Shown here in pieces: positions 1-6,022 of a stretch of 10,871 nt of DNA. The translations under genes were made by a program, and so were the position numbers. A model generated the notes under the pieces. That model had not been told where the DNA came from. It was given only the letters and a program-made list of their open reading frames with translations, and searched no databases. This DNA is from SXXH01 sp041165735 (GTDB lineage Bacteria; Planctomycetota; UBA1135; GCA-002686595). The stretch lies in contig JBKDQQ010000125.1 of the NCBI GenBank assembly GCA_046341775.1, positions 1-10,871 on the forward strand. Direction: 5' to 3'. Numbering within the stretch: the first letter of the stretch is position 1; each line of letters begins with the position of its first letter.

Positions 1-1309
1 CGGCGGCCTGGCGCGTGCGGATCAGGACGTCGGCCTGGTCGGCCCAGCCGTTGGCGACGGTGAGGGGACCGCTGCCGTGCTCGAGCAGCAGCCACTCGCC
101 GGTGCCGTTGGCGTTGAACTTGGCGACGTAGAGCTTGCCGAAGTCCAACGGGCTCTGGCCGGCCCCGATCATCTGCGCCCACGGCGCGTCGCTCACGAAC
201 TTGTAGAGGTAGTCGCCGTTTTCGTCGTCGCCGCTGTAGACGCAGGCGACACCCGCGCTGACGGTGACGTAGGCCGCCTCGTGCTTGAAGCGGCCCAGCG
301 CCGTGCGCTTGACCGGGGTCGAAGTGGGGTTGAACGGATCGATCTCGACGATCCAGCCAAAACGATGAGGCTCGTTCGGATTGGCGTTCAGGTCGAAGCG
401 CGGCTCCGCGATGTGCCAGCCGTAGCCGAAGCCGCTGGCCGAGAGGCCGTAACGCGCCTGCAGCGCGGTGGCCGTGAACGGACCGTTGGCGCCGAAGTAG
501 CCGTTGAAGTTCTCCTCGGCCGTGAGGTAGGTGCCCCAAGGCGTCGTGCCGCTGCCGCAGTTGTTGAGGGTGCCGATCGGGTTCGGGACGACCGTGGATT
601 GGAGCAGCGGATGGTTGGCCGAGACGGGACCGGAGAACGTCATCGGCGTGGTGCCGGTGATGCGGCGGTTGTACGGCGAGCCCTGGAGGTGCTTCCAGTT
701 CGCGTTCGAGTCGCGGCGCAGCTCGACGATCGTCACGCCGTGGGCGGCGAGGGCCTTGGCGACCTTCTCGCGACCAGCGGCGTCGTTGGTGATGGAGGAA
801 CCTTGGGCAGCCGTGTAGATCTGCGTCGCGTCGGTGTACTCGTGGTTGAGGACGAGCAGGCCGCGGCGGTTGGGGTTCGTGGGGAAGCGGTAGAAGTGCA
901 CGCCGTCGTGGTTGAAGCCGACTTGGCCGGCCTGGTCCGCGGCGGTGTTCGAAGCGTCTTCCTGGAAGGAAGCGGCGCCGGCGAGGATCGGCGTGCCCCA
1001 GGGGATGATGACCTTGGCGGTGTAGCCCTGCGGCACCACGAAGGTGTCGGCGCTGCTCGGCGGAACTTCGGTGAAGCCCAAGGTGGGCGCGCCACCACCG
1101 GTGCTGCCGGCGAGCGAGCTCGCGGAGGCGCGGCCGGTCGTGGCGACGGAGCCGGCGAGGAACTGCACGGCGGCGGGGCCCAGGGCGCCGGCGAGGACCG
1201 TGCGACGGTCCAGCTGGGCCTGGATGAGGTCGTTCAGGTGGGGATTGGAGCTTTGGTTGGAACCCTGCGGGTTCTCGTCGCAGCGCACTTCGTCGACGCG
1301 GTCGATCAT
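1..1309 (-). CDS. phoX: PhoX-family alkaline phosphatase, Tat-exported (C-terminus cut by window edge)
   Basis: This is a periplasmic phosphomonoesterase of the PhoX type (DUF839 family), which releases phosphate from organic phosphoesters using an Fe/Ca cofactor. The visible 436 residues start at an ATG and run off the left edge; the family is usually 600-700 aa, so roughly a third is missing. Residues 33-44 (LDRRTVLAGALG) form a twin-arginine signal followed by a hydrophobic stretch, so it is predicted to be exported folded by Tat. Family hallmarks follow in order: NNCGSGTTPWGTYLTAEENF near 249-268, whose Cys251 matches the conserved iron-ligand cysteine of PhoX; VEIDPFNPTSTPVKRTALG near 321-339 followed by RFKHEAAYV; and VYSGDDENGDYLYKFV near 357-372. 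I see no clear Shine-Dalgarno before the ATG. The gene follows the 313-aa gene on the same strand after 261 bp, so it probably has its own promoter. Induction by phosphate starvation is typical of the family, but no convincing Pho box is visible. The family call is firm; the exact substrate is not known. Confidence 0.93.
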   Translation of the reverse strand, partial: MIDRVDEVRCDENPQGSNQSSNPHLNDLIQAQLDRRTVLAGALGPAAVQFLAGSVATTGRASASSLAGSTGGGAPTLGFTEVPPSSADTFVVPQGYTAKVIIPWGTPILAGAASFQEDASNTAADQAGQVGFNHDGVHFYRFPTNPNRRGLLVLNHEYTDATQIYTAAQGSSITNDAAGREKVAKALAAHGVTIVELRRDSNANWKHLQGSPYNRRITGTTPMTFSGPVSANHPLLQSTVVPNPIGTLNNCGSGTTPWGTYLTAEENFNGYFGANGPFTATALQARYGLSASGFGYGWHIAEPRFDLNANPNEPHRFGWIVEIDPFNPTSTPVKRTALGRFKHEAAYVTVSAGVACVYSGDDENGDYLYKFVSDAPWAQMIGAGQSPLDFGKLYVAKFNANGTGEWLLLEHGSGPLTVANGWADQADVLIRTRQAA

Positions 1310-1428
1310 GGCGGAATGACTGGGAGCTTGGAGCCTGTGGAGGACGCTGGCGAGGCACACACCTCGCGCGATGGCGTGAGTGGAGACTGCGCACGAAAAG
1401 AACCTCCACGAGGTCCTGCAAAGAAGCG

Positions 1429-1458
1429 CCAAGGAACCACGGATGGCGCGGTCCTTGG
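1429..1458. other. Stem-loop in the phoX upstream region
   Basis: CCAAGGA at 1429-1435 pairs perfectly with TCCTTGG at 1452-1458. The pairing extends inward by two more base pairs if one A is bulged. The hairpin lies in the 261-bp gap (1310-1570) between the 313-aa gene and phoX, about 120 bp upstream of the phoX start. It could be the terminator of the upstream gene or a leader structure; there is no T-run on either side. The rest of the gap shows only a 9-bp tandem repeat (1503-1520) and a small hairpin at 1402-1414, and no small gene that I can support. Confidence 0.35.
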
Positions 1459-1502
1459 AACTTGCGTCTTGATCCAAGCCTTGCGCGGGACTCGCCTGTT
1501 CC

Positions 1503-1520
1503 CTGCACGAACTTCACGAA
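1503..1520 (-). repeat. 9-bp tandem direct repeat upstream of phoX
   Basis: Read on the minus strand, TTCGTGAAG and TTCGTGCAG lie head to tail and differ at one base. They sit about 195 bp upstream of the phoX start. PhoB-type regulators bind tandem direct repeats, but the period (9) and the bases do not match the known 11-bp-period Pho box, so this is only a weak candidate site. Confidence 0.25.
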
Positions 1521-1570
1521 CGGACCGCACGCGCGATGGGAGGCGCGCGGACCGAAGCGGCCGCGATCGG

Positions 1571-2512
1571 CTACGAACCCGCCGTCGATCCGCGCAGGGC
1601 GCCACCCTTGACCATGAAGTCGCCGGGCAGCTCGGCGCAGCACGCCATGACATGCGTGATCGCGTCCCGGTCGTAGTGGTCGTGGCTGCGATGCCCGCGC
1701 GCCCAGGCGCGGATGCGCTCGACGCGCTCCGGCCACTCGCCCACGGCCTGCAGTCCGAGCGACACTCCGTGATTCGTGAAGGCGAGGCGCGTGCCGCGCT
1801 CGCGCGTGGAACGGCAGAAGCAGCCTTCGTGTTCAAGCCAAAGATCGTCGAGCGCCTCGAGCGAACGACGCCTGTGGAACCTCGCCCACGGCTCGTCGGG
1901 CCGGATGCTGCACATCCACAACATCATCCCGAGCCCGAGGTCCTGGTCGATGCGCAGGCCGCGCCAGCTCGCTTCGACGAGCCGCCGCAGCTCGGCGATC
2001 TCCATGGCCAACGAGGCTTCGTCGAGCAGGCTGCAAGCGATGTAGCCGTCGAACGGGTCGAGCGCTCCGAAGCCCAGGCCGTCGGCGGGTCCGGACAAGT
2101 CCTCCTCCATCTTCCACCACACGCCGCGTCCGGGGACGACGAACGGACGGTGGATCTCGCGCGCGAGCTCCACCGCGCGCTCTCGGTATCCGGGCACGAG
2201 GCGGCCGAGGCGCGACAGCGCGAAGATCCACAACGCGAGGTAGTGGTAGTACTGCCCCGCGCGGTCGGGATCCTCGCCGATGCGGATGCCGCGCACGCGG
2301 CCGAGCACGCGCTCGACTTCGCGCACCAGCCACTCGGCGCGTTCCAGGTGCTCCTGGTCGCCGGTGGCCCGGTACAGGGAGGTCGACAGGACCACCCCAT
2401 GGGCGTCCGTCCACAAGTAGCGCTTGCCGTGCGGCCAGATCCCCTCGTCGCGCATCCAGGCGAGCCGATGAAGGACGGAATCGACGCGTCGGCAGTCTTC
2501 CAACGGTGCCAT
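1571..2512 (-). CDS. Conserved protein of unknown function, probable all-helical (alpha/alpha toroid-like) enzyme
   Basis: This gene encodes 313 aa with no signal peptide or membrane segment, so it is presumably cytoplasmic. The sequence is rich in Trp, Tyr, His and Leu and reads as repeated amphipathic helix pairs: LWTDAHGVV near 33-41 followed by SLYRATGD, QYYHYLALWIFALSRLG near 87-103, GLGFGALDPFDGYIACSLLD near 145-164, FTNHGVSLGLQAVGEWPERV near 245-264, and HYDRDAITHVMACC near 279-292. This pattern resembles six-hairpin glycosidase or AGE-like toroids, but I cannot assign a reaction and no catalytic pair is certain. The ATG was chosen because a good Shine-Dalgarno (AGGAG, 8-nt spacer) precedes it and overlaps the stop of the PCMT-esterase gene; the longer in-frame extension upstream is low-complexity Arg/Ala/Pro and lies inside that gene. 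Spacing of 11 bp implies co-transcription and translational coupling, so it probably acts with the fusion protein. Confidence 0.82.
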   Translation of the reverse strand: MAPLEDCRRVDSVLHRLAWMRDEGIWPHGKRYLWTDAHGVVLSTSLYRATGDQEHLERAEWLVREVERVLGRVRGIRIGEDPDRAGQYYHYLALWIFALSRLGRLVPGYRERAVELAREIHRPFVVPGRGVWWKMEEDLSGPADGLGFGALDPFDGYIACSLLDEASLAMEIAELRRLVEASWRGLRIDQDLGLGMMLWMCSIRPDEPWARFHRRRSLEALDDLWLEHEGCFCRSTRERGTRLAFTNHGVSLGLQAVGEWPERVERIRAWARGHRSHDHYDRDAITHVMACCAELPGDFMVKGGALRGSTAGS

Positions 2513-2520
2513 GTGGTCCG

Positions 2521-2525
2521 CTCCT
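2521..2525 (-). promoter_or_regulatory. Ribosome binding site overlapping upstream stop codon
   Basis: On the minus strand AGGAG lies 8 nt before the ATG at 2512 and shares bases with the TAG stop (2526-2524) of the preceding gene. This fixes the start of the 313-aa protein and suggests translational coupling to the PCMT-esterase fusion. Confidence 0.75.
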
Positions 2526-4518
2526 AGAGGCCCGAGGGCCAGGTCTCGAGCACGCCATCCCTCTCGCGCGCGGGCAACGGAGTGACGGCGCTCGTCTCGT
2601 CGATCCAGATCCACTCGTCGAACTGGCGCGGCAGGTCGGCGTGGTAGTAGTGGCTGTGCCGCTCCGTCTCGGGCCGGTAGACGACGCCGATGGCGCGTTG
2701 CAGGCGCGGTCGTTCGAGCGCGAGGCGCAGCGCGTCGTCCTCGCGGCCCCGCAGGGGCAGCAGGAACCCGGGCGTCTTCGTGTCGTGGCACAAGCGCTCC
2801 CAACTACCCTCCAAGGCGGGGCGCACGCGCTTGAACTCGACCGGTCCGTCCCAATGCGACGCGGCGGCGACCGTTCCGTGGTGCGTGCCGAGTCCGATCG
2901 AGTAGCACGCCGGGCCGAAGTGCGCACGGCACAGCTCGCCGAGGTTCGTCTCGCCGCGAGCGGCCATGTCGGTCGCCGAAGCATCGCCGATGTGGGAGTT
3001 GTGCGCCCACACGACCACCTTCGCCGTCGGACCATGGAAGTCGAGCAGGCGCAGCAAGGTGCGGAACATGTGCCGGTCCCGCAGGTTCCAGGCGTCCGCG
3101 CCGCCGTAGTACATCACGCGGTAGTACAACTCCGCGTCCGCGACGAGGTGCGCGTTCTGCTCGGCGTCGAACCAGCGCTCGTCCACGCGCCGCGCCTGGT
3201 CCAGCCGCCGCCGCATGAGTTCGCGGAGCATGGCCGTCGCTTCGCCTTCGCAGCTGCGGTACGCGCCGGTCACCGCGGCGCGTCCGTACGCGGCGGGGTC
3301 GCGCTGCCATGGCGTCAGGCAGGAATAGCGCTCGCGCGCCAAGGCCGCCGCGGCGGGATCGCGCCGATCGAGGAAGCCGAGCAACTCCGCGATCGAGTTG
3401 GACATGGCGTACAAGTCCAACCCGGCCATGCGGGCGCGACGCTCGGGCGGCAGTGGCATGTTCCGCGCGCGCAGCCATTCGACGAACTCGCGCGTCTCCT
3501 CGTTGCGCCACATCCAGGTCGGGAACCGCGCGAACGCCTCCCACGCCTCGTCGGGCACGCGCAAGTCGCGCGCGTGCTTGTCGATGCGCGCCGCATCGGG
3601 CCAATCGGCCTCGAGCGCGACTATCGTGAATCCGTGGCTTTCGACCAGTTCGCGCGTCAACCGTGCACGCAGGCGATGGAACTCGCTCGAGCCGTGGGTC
3701 GACTCGCCGACCAGCACGACGCGCGCATCGCCGATGCGCCGCAGCAAGGGCCGCAGGTCGGCGTCGGCGTGGTCGACGAATGGTTCGCAGCGCCGCATGA
3801 TCTCCGTGCGCGCCTGCTCGTCCAGCGGCGCTGGCCGGGCGGGAACCTCGGGCGCCGGAGCCTCGCGCCAACCTTGGGCCCCCACCAAGGGCACGAAGCG
3901 CACGGCGCCCAGATCCTCGGTCGTCCAGCGATCCTCGTGGGTGCGCACCACGCGCACGAGTTGCTGCAAGCCGGGCTCCTTGCCCACCGGCATCACGAGG
4001 CGTCCGCCAACCTTGAGTTGGCTCTTCAGCATCTCGGGGATTCGCGGCCCGCCCGCCGCCACGACGATGGCGTCGTAGGGCGCGTACTCCGGCCACCCCA
4101 AGGAGCCGTCGCCGTGCTGGACATGCACGTTGTGGTATCCATCGCGGCGCAACCGGTCGTGCGCCGCCTGCGCGAGGCTCGCGTGCCGCTCGATCGTGTA
4201 GACCTCGGCCGCCAACTCCGCCAGCACCGCGGCCGCGTAGCCGGAACCCGTGCCCACCTCCAGCACGCGCGACGAGCGTCCGATCCGCAGCGCGTCGATC
4301 ATCGTGGCGACGATGTACGGCTGCGAGATGGTCTGCTCCTCCGCGATCGGCAACGGCGAATCCTCGTAGGCGAACTCGCCCAGCCAGGAAGGGATGTAGC
4401 CCTCGCGACGCACGCGGGCCATCGCCTCCAGCAGCGCCTCGTCGCGGATCCCGCGCGATGCGATCTGCCTGCGGACCATCTCGCGACGCAATCGTTCGTA
4501 ATCGATGTCGATGCTCAT
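2524..4518 (-). CDS. Fusion of protein-L-isoaspartate O-methyltransferase and erythromycin-esterase-like domain
   Basis: This 664-aa two-domain protein is presumably cytoplasmic; no signal peptide is seen. Residues about 1-215 are a complete PCMT, which uses SAM to methylate isoaspartyl residues in damaged proteins. TISQPYIVA (63-71) is the family hallmark, VLEVGTGSGY (85-94) is the SAM-binding motif I, and HGDGSLGWP (135-143) and AVRFVPLVGAQGW (205-217) complete the domain. After a Pro/Ala-rich linker (about 218-235), residues 240-645 form an erythromycin-esterase-like domain. Its metal-independent hydrolase residues can be placed by analogy with EreB: Glu272 and His275 in GESTHG, Glu303 in ALEADWP, and His506 and His509 in WAHNSHI. 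The substrate of such chromosomal domains is usually unknown, and macrolide resistance should not be assumed. The ATG at 4518 places the Pcm N-terminus at its usual length; residues encoded upstream in the same frame look non-coding. It is divergent from the FBP aldolase/phosphatase gene and leads into the 313-aa gene 11 bp downstream. Confidence 0.95.
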   Translation of the reverse strand: MSIDIDYERLRREMVRRQIASRGIRDEALLEAMARVRREGYIPSWLGEFAYEDSPLPIAEEQTISQPYIVATMIDALRIGRSSRVLEVGTGSGYAAAVLAELAAEVYTIERHASLAQAAHDRLRRDGYHNVHVQHGDGSLGWPEYAPYDAIVVAAGGPRIPEMLKSQLKVGGRLVMPVGKEPGLQQLVRVVRTHEDRWTTEDLGAVRFVPLVGAQGWREAPAPEVPARPAPLDEQARTEIMRRCEPFVDHADADLRPLLRRIGDARVVLVGESTHGSSEFHRLRARLTRELVESHGFTIVALEADWPDAARIDKHARDLRVPDEAWEAFARFPTWMWRNEETREFVEWLRARNMPLPPERRARMAGLDLYAMSNSIAELLGFLDRRDPAAAALARERYSCLTPWQRDPAAYGRAAVTGAYRSCEGEATAMLRELMRRRLDQARRVDERWFDAEQNAHLVADAELYYRVMYYGGADAWNLRDRHMFRTLLRLLDFHGPTAKVVVWAHNSHIGDASATDMAARGETNLGELCRAHFGPACYSIGLGTHHGTVAAASHWDGPVEFKRVRPALEGSWERLCHDTKTPGFLLPLRGREDDALRLALERPRLQRAIGVVYRPETERHSHYYHADLPRQFDEWIWIDETSAVTPLPARERDGVLETWPSGL

Positions 4519-4686
4519 GCAGGCATGGTGGCTTCGCCGCGACCGCGAGTCGCTTGGCAAGAAGGCGTAGCCGGGCCCGGACTCGTCGCGCGAGCTCGCG
4601 GCGGAATCGCGCGACGGCACGCCTTTTCGCCCACGGCGCGTACGCCACTCGTCCCGGATCGCCGTGGCCGGGAATCGTGCAGGTTC

Positions 4687-4718
4687 TGGGTGCGCGCGTC
4701 GCGACGACAGCGCACCCA
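4687..4718. promoter_or_regulatory. Nested palindrome before the FBP aldolase/phosphatase RBS (candidate operator or leader hairpin)
   Basis: TGGGTGCGC (4687-4695) pairs perfectly with GCGCACCCA (4710-4718). The 14-nt interval contains a second perfect 10-bp palindrome, CGTCGCGACG (4697-4706), centred one base away from the outer repeat. The structure ends 5 bp before the purine-rich Shine-Dalgarno (4724-4734) of the plus-strand gene. It lies in the 220-bp divergent region (4519-4738), where I can recognise no sigma-70-like promoter. Confidence 0.5.
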
Positions 4719-4738
4719 CGGACGGAAGGAAGGACGAA

Positions 4739-5866
4739 ATGAAGACCACGATCAGCGTCATCAAGGCGGACATCGGCTCCATCGGCGGACACCTGCGGCC
4801 CTCGCGCCGCATGCTGGACGCGGTGCGCCTCGAACTCGCGTCGGGCGCGCGCGAATTGCTGCTCGACCACCACATCTCCACCACGGGAGACGATGTCGCC
4901 ATCCTCATGACGCACAACCACGGCGTCGGCGACACGCGCGTGCACGAACTCGCGTGGCGCGCCTTCCTGAAGGGCGCCGCGGCCGCGAGATCGCAAGGGC
5001 TCTACGCCGCGGGGCAGGACCTGCTGAAGGACTCGTTCTCCGGCAACGTGCGCGGCATGGGCCCGGCCGTGTGCGAGATGGAGGTCGTCGAGCGCGAAGG
5101 CGAGCCGTTCCTCGTCTTCGCCGCCGACAAGACGGATCCGGGTGCCTACAACCTGCCGCTCTACCTCGCCTTCGCCGATCCGATGCACTCGAGCGGACTG
5201 CTCCTGTCCTCCGAACTCGGCAAGGGCTTCCGCTTCACCGTCATGGATGTCGCGCACTCGAGCGGAGACCGCGTCGTGGAGCTGGACACGCCGGGCGATC
5301 TGCACGAGCTAGCCGTGCTGCTGCGCGATCCGGAGCGCTTCGTGGTCGAGAGCGTGCGTTCGCGCGCCACGGGCGAGCTCGCCGCGGTCGTCTCCACCAC
5401 GCGCCTGCACAACATCGCCGGCAAGTACACCGGCAAGGACGATCCTGTGATGCTCGTGCGCACGCAGAAGCAGTTCCCCGCGACCGGCGAGATCCTGTCG
5501 CCGTTCGCCATCGGCCACCACGTGGCCGGCGGCATGCGCGGCTCGCACCAGCTGCCCTTGATGCCCATCCAGCAAGGCGGCGAGGTCAGTTGGTTCGACG
5601 GGCCGCCGATCGTCAGTTGCGCCGCCTACTGCATGCGCGAGGGACGCCTGACCGAGCCGGTGGACGCCTTCGCGCAGCCCTTCTGGGACGAGGTGCGTCG
5701 ACGCGTCTCGGCCAAGGCCTTGGACATGCGTCGCCAAGGGTTCGTCGGCGCGGCCATGCTGCCCATGGACGAACTGGAGTACACGGGCATCAAGGAACGC
5801 CTGGAGAAGCTCGACGGGCGCTTCCGCGTGCGCAGCGTGCGGCCGCTGGCCGCTGGTGCAGTCTGA
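4739..5866 (+). CDS. fbp: Archaeal-type bifunctional fructose-1,6-bisphosphate aldolase/phosphatase (FBPA/P, class V FBPase)
   Basis: This cytoplasmic gluconeogenic enzyme condenses dihydroxyacetone phosphate with glyceraldehyde 3-phosphate and then dephosphorylates the product to fructose 6-phosphate in the same active site. The 375-aa protein is full length and co-linear with the archaeal family (Sulfolobus-type enzyme about 380 aa). The opening MKTTISVIKADIG is nearly identical to the archaeal form. Key residues are present: Asp11 and His18, Asp51-Asp52 (TTGDDV), Gln93 in LYAAGQDLL, NVRGMGP (103-109), Asp130-Lys131 (ADKTDPGAYNLPLY), and the Schiff-base segment GKYTGKDDPVM with Tyr230, Lys233, Asp234 and Asp235; Tyr348 lies in EYTG near the C-terminus. 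The start is fixed by a strong purine-rich Shine-Dalgarno (GGAAGGAAGGA, 4724-4734) and by the family N-terminus, because the N-terminal Met region enters the active site fold. The gene stands alone, with a nested palindrome before it and a hairpin after it. Confidence 0.97.
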   Translation: MKTTISVIKADIGSIGGHLRPSRRMLDAVRLELASGARELLLDHHISTTGDDVAILMTHNHGVGDTRVHELAWRAFLKGAAAARSQGLYAAGQDLLKDSFSGNVRGMGPAVCEMEVVEREGEPFLVFAADKTDPGAYNLPLYLAFADPMHSSGLLLSSELGKGFRFTVMDVAHSSGDRVVELDTPGDLHELAVLLRDPERFVVESVRSRATGELAAVVSTTRLHNIAGKYTGKDDPVMLVRTQKQFPATGEILSPFAIGHHVAGGMRGSHQLPLMPIQQGGEVSWFDGPPIVSCAAYCMREGRLTEPVDAFAQPFWDEVRRRVSAKALDMRRQGFVGAAMLPMDELEYTGIKERLEKLDGRFRVRSVRPLAAGAV

Positions 5867-5881
5867 GACGAACCCTCGCGC

Positions 5882-5908
5882 GGCAGCCGGGGCGCGCTCC
5901 CGGCTGCC
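5882..5908 (+). terminator. Hairpin downstream of fbp, probable transcription terminator
   Basis: GGCAGCCGGG (5882-5891) pairs perfectly over 10 bp with CCCGGCTGCC (5899-5908) around a 7-nt loop. It begins 16 bp after the fbp stop codon. The following bases (GCATTTCGC, then GTTGTTGTTT) are only moderately T-rich, so termination may be weak or assisted by Rho. Confidence 0.7.
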
Positions 5909-5926
5909 TGCATTTCGCAAGTTGTT

Positions 5927-5953
5927 GTTTGGCAGGATGCAACAGCGCCAAAC
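5927..5953. other. 7-bp inverted repeat between fbp terminator and Fur-like palindrome
   Basis: GTTTGGC (5927-5933) is the exact inverse of GCCAAAC (5947-5953), with 13 nt between. It sits about 40 bp upstream of the Fur-box-like palindrome, in the probable promoter region of the porin-flavoprotein operon. It could be a second regulator site or chance; no promoter hexamers stand out around it. Confidence 0.3.
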
Positions 5954-5990
5954 CGACCAAGGACCAGGCCTTCCGCGAGTTCCGGATCTC

Positions 5991-6017
5991 TTTTGATATT
6001 GAGACTCAATCTCAAAA
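5991..6017 (+). promoter_or_regulatory. Fur-box-like 27-bp palindrome upstream of the flavin/porin operon
   Basis: TTTTGATATTGAG (5991-6003), a central A, and CTCAATCTCAAAA (6005-6017) form a 13-1-13 inverted repeat with a single mismatch. The inner 19 bases (5995-6013) match the classical Fur consensus GATAATGATAATCATTATC at 14 of 19 positions by hand alignment. The site is strikingly AT-rich in about 70 % GC surroundings and lies immediately before the first gene of the operon, where a bound repressor would block transcription start. Iron-dependent control by Fur is inferred; another Fur-family member (Zur, Mur, PerR) cannot be excluded. Confidence 0.75.
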
Positions 6018-6022
6018 TTTCC

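Noticed and set aside
77..2527. An 816-codon plus-strand frame opposite phoX and the 313-aa gene
   Set aside because: Compositionally biased translation with no recognisable motif; the opposite strand carries clear PhoX motifs and the coupled 313-aa gene.
2524..4518. Calling the esterase domain a macrolide-resistance gene
   Set aside because: Catalytic residues are present, but chromosomal PCMT fusions of this kind are not known to confer resistance, and no mobile element or other resistance gene is nearby.
4554..4580. A possible sigma-70 promoter (TTGGCA at 4554-4559) for fbp
   Set aside because: No TATAAT-like hexamer at suitable spacing; the following bases are GC-rich.
2804..5305. An 833-codon minus-strand frame
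   Set aside because: It overlaps the PCMT-esterase gene in another frame and lies antisense to fbp; the protein is Arg/Ala-rich without domains.
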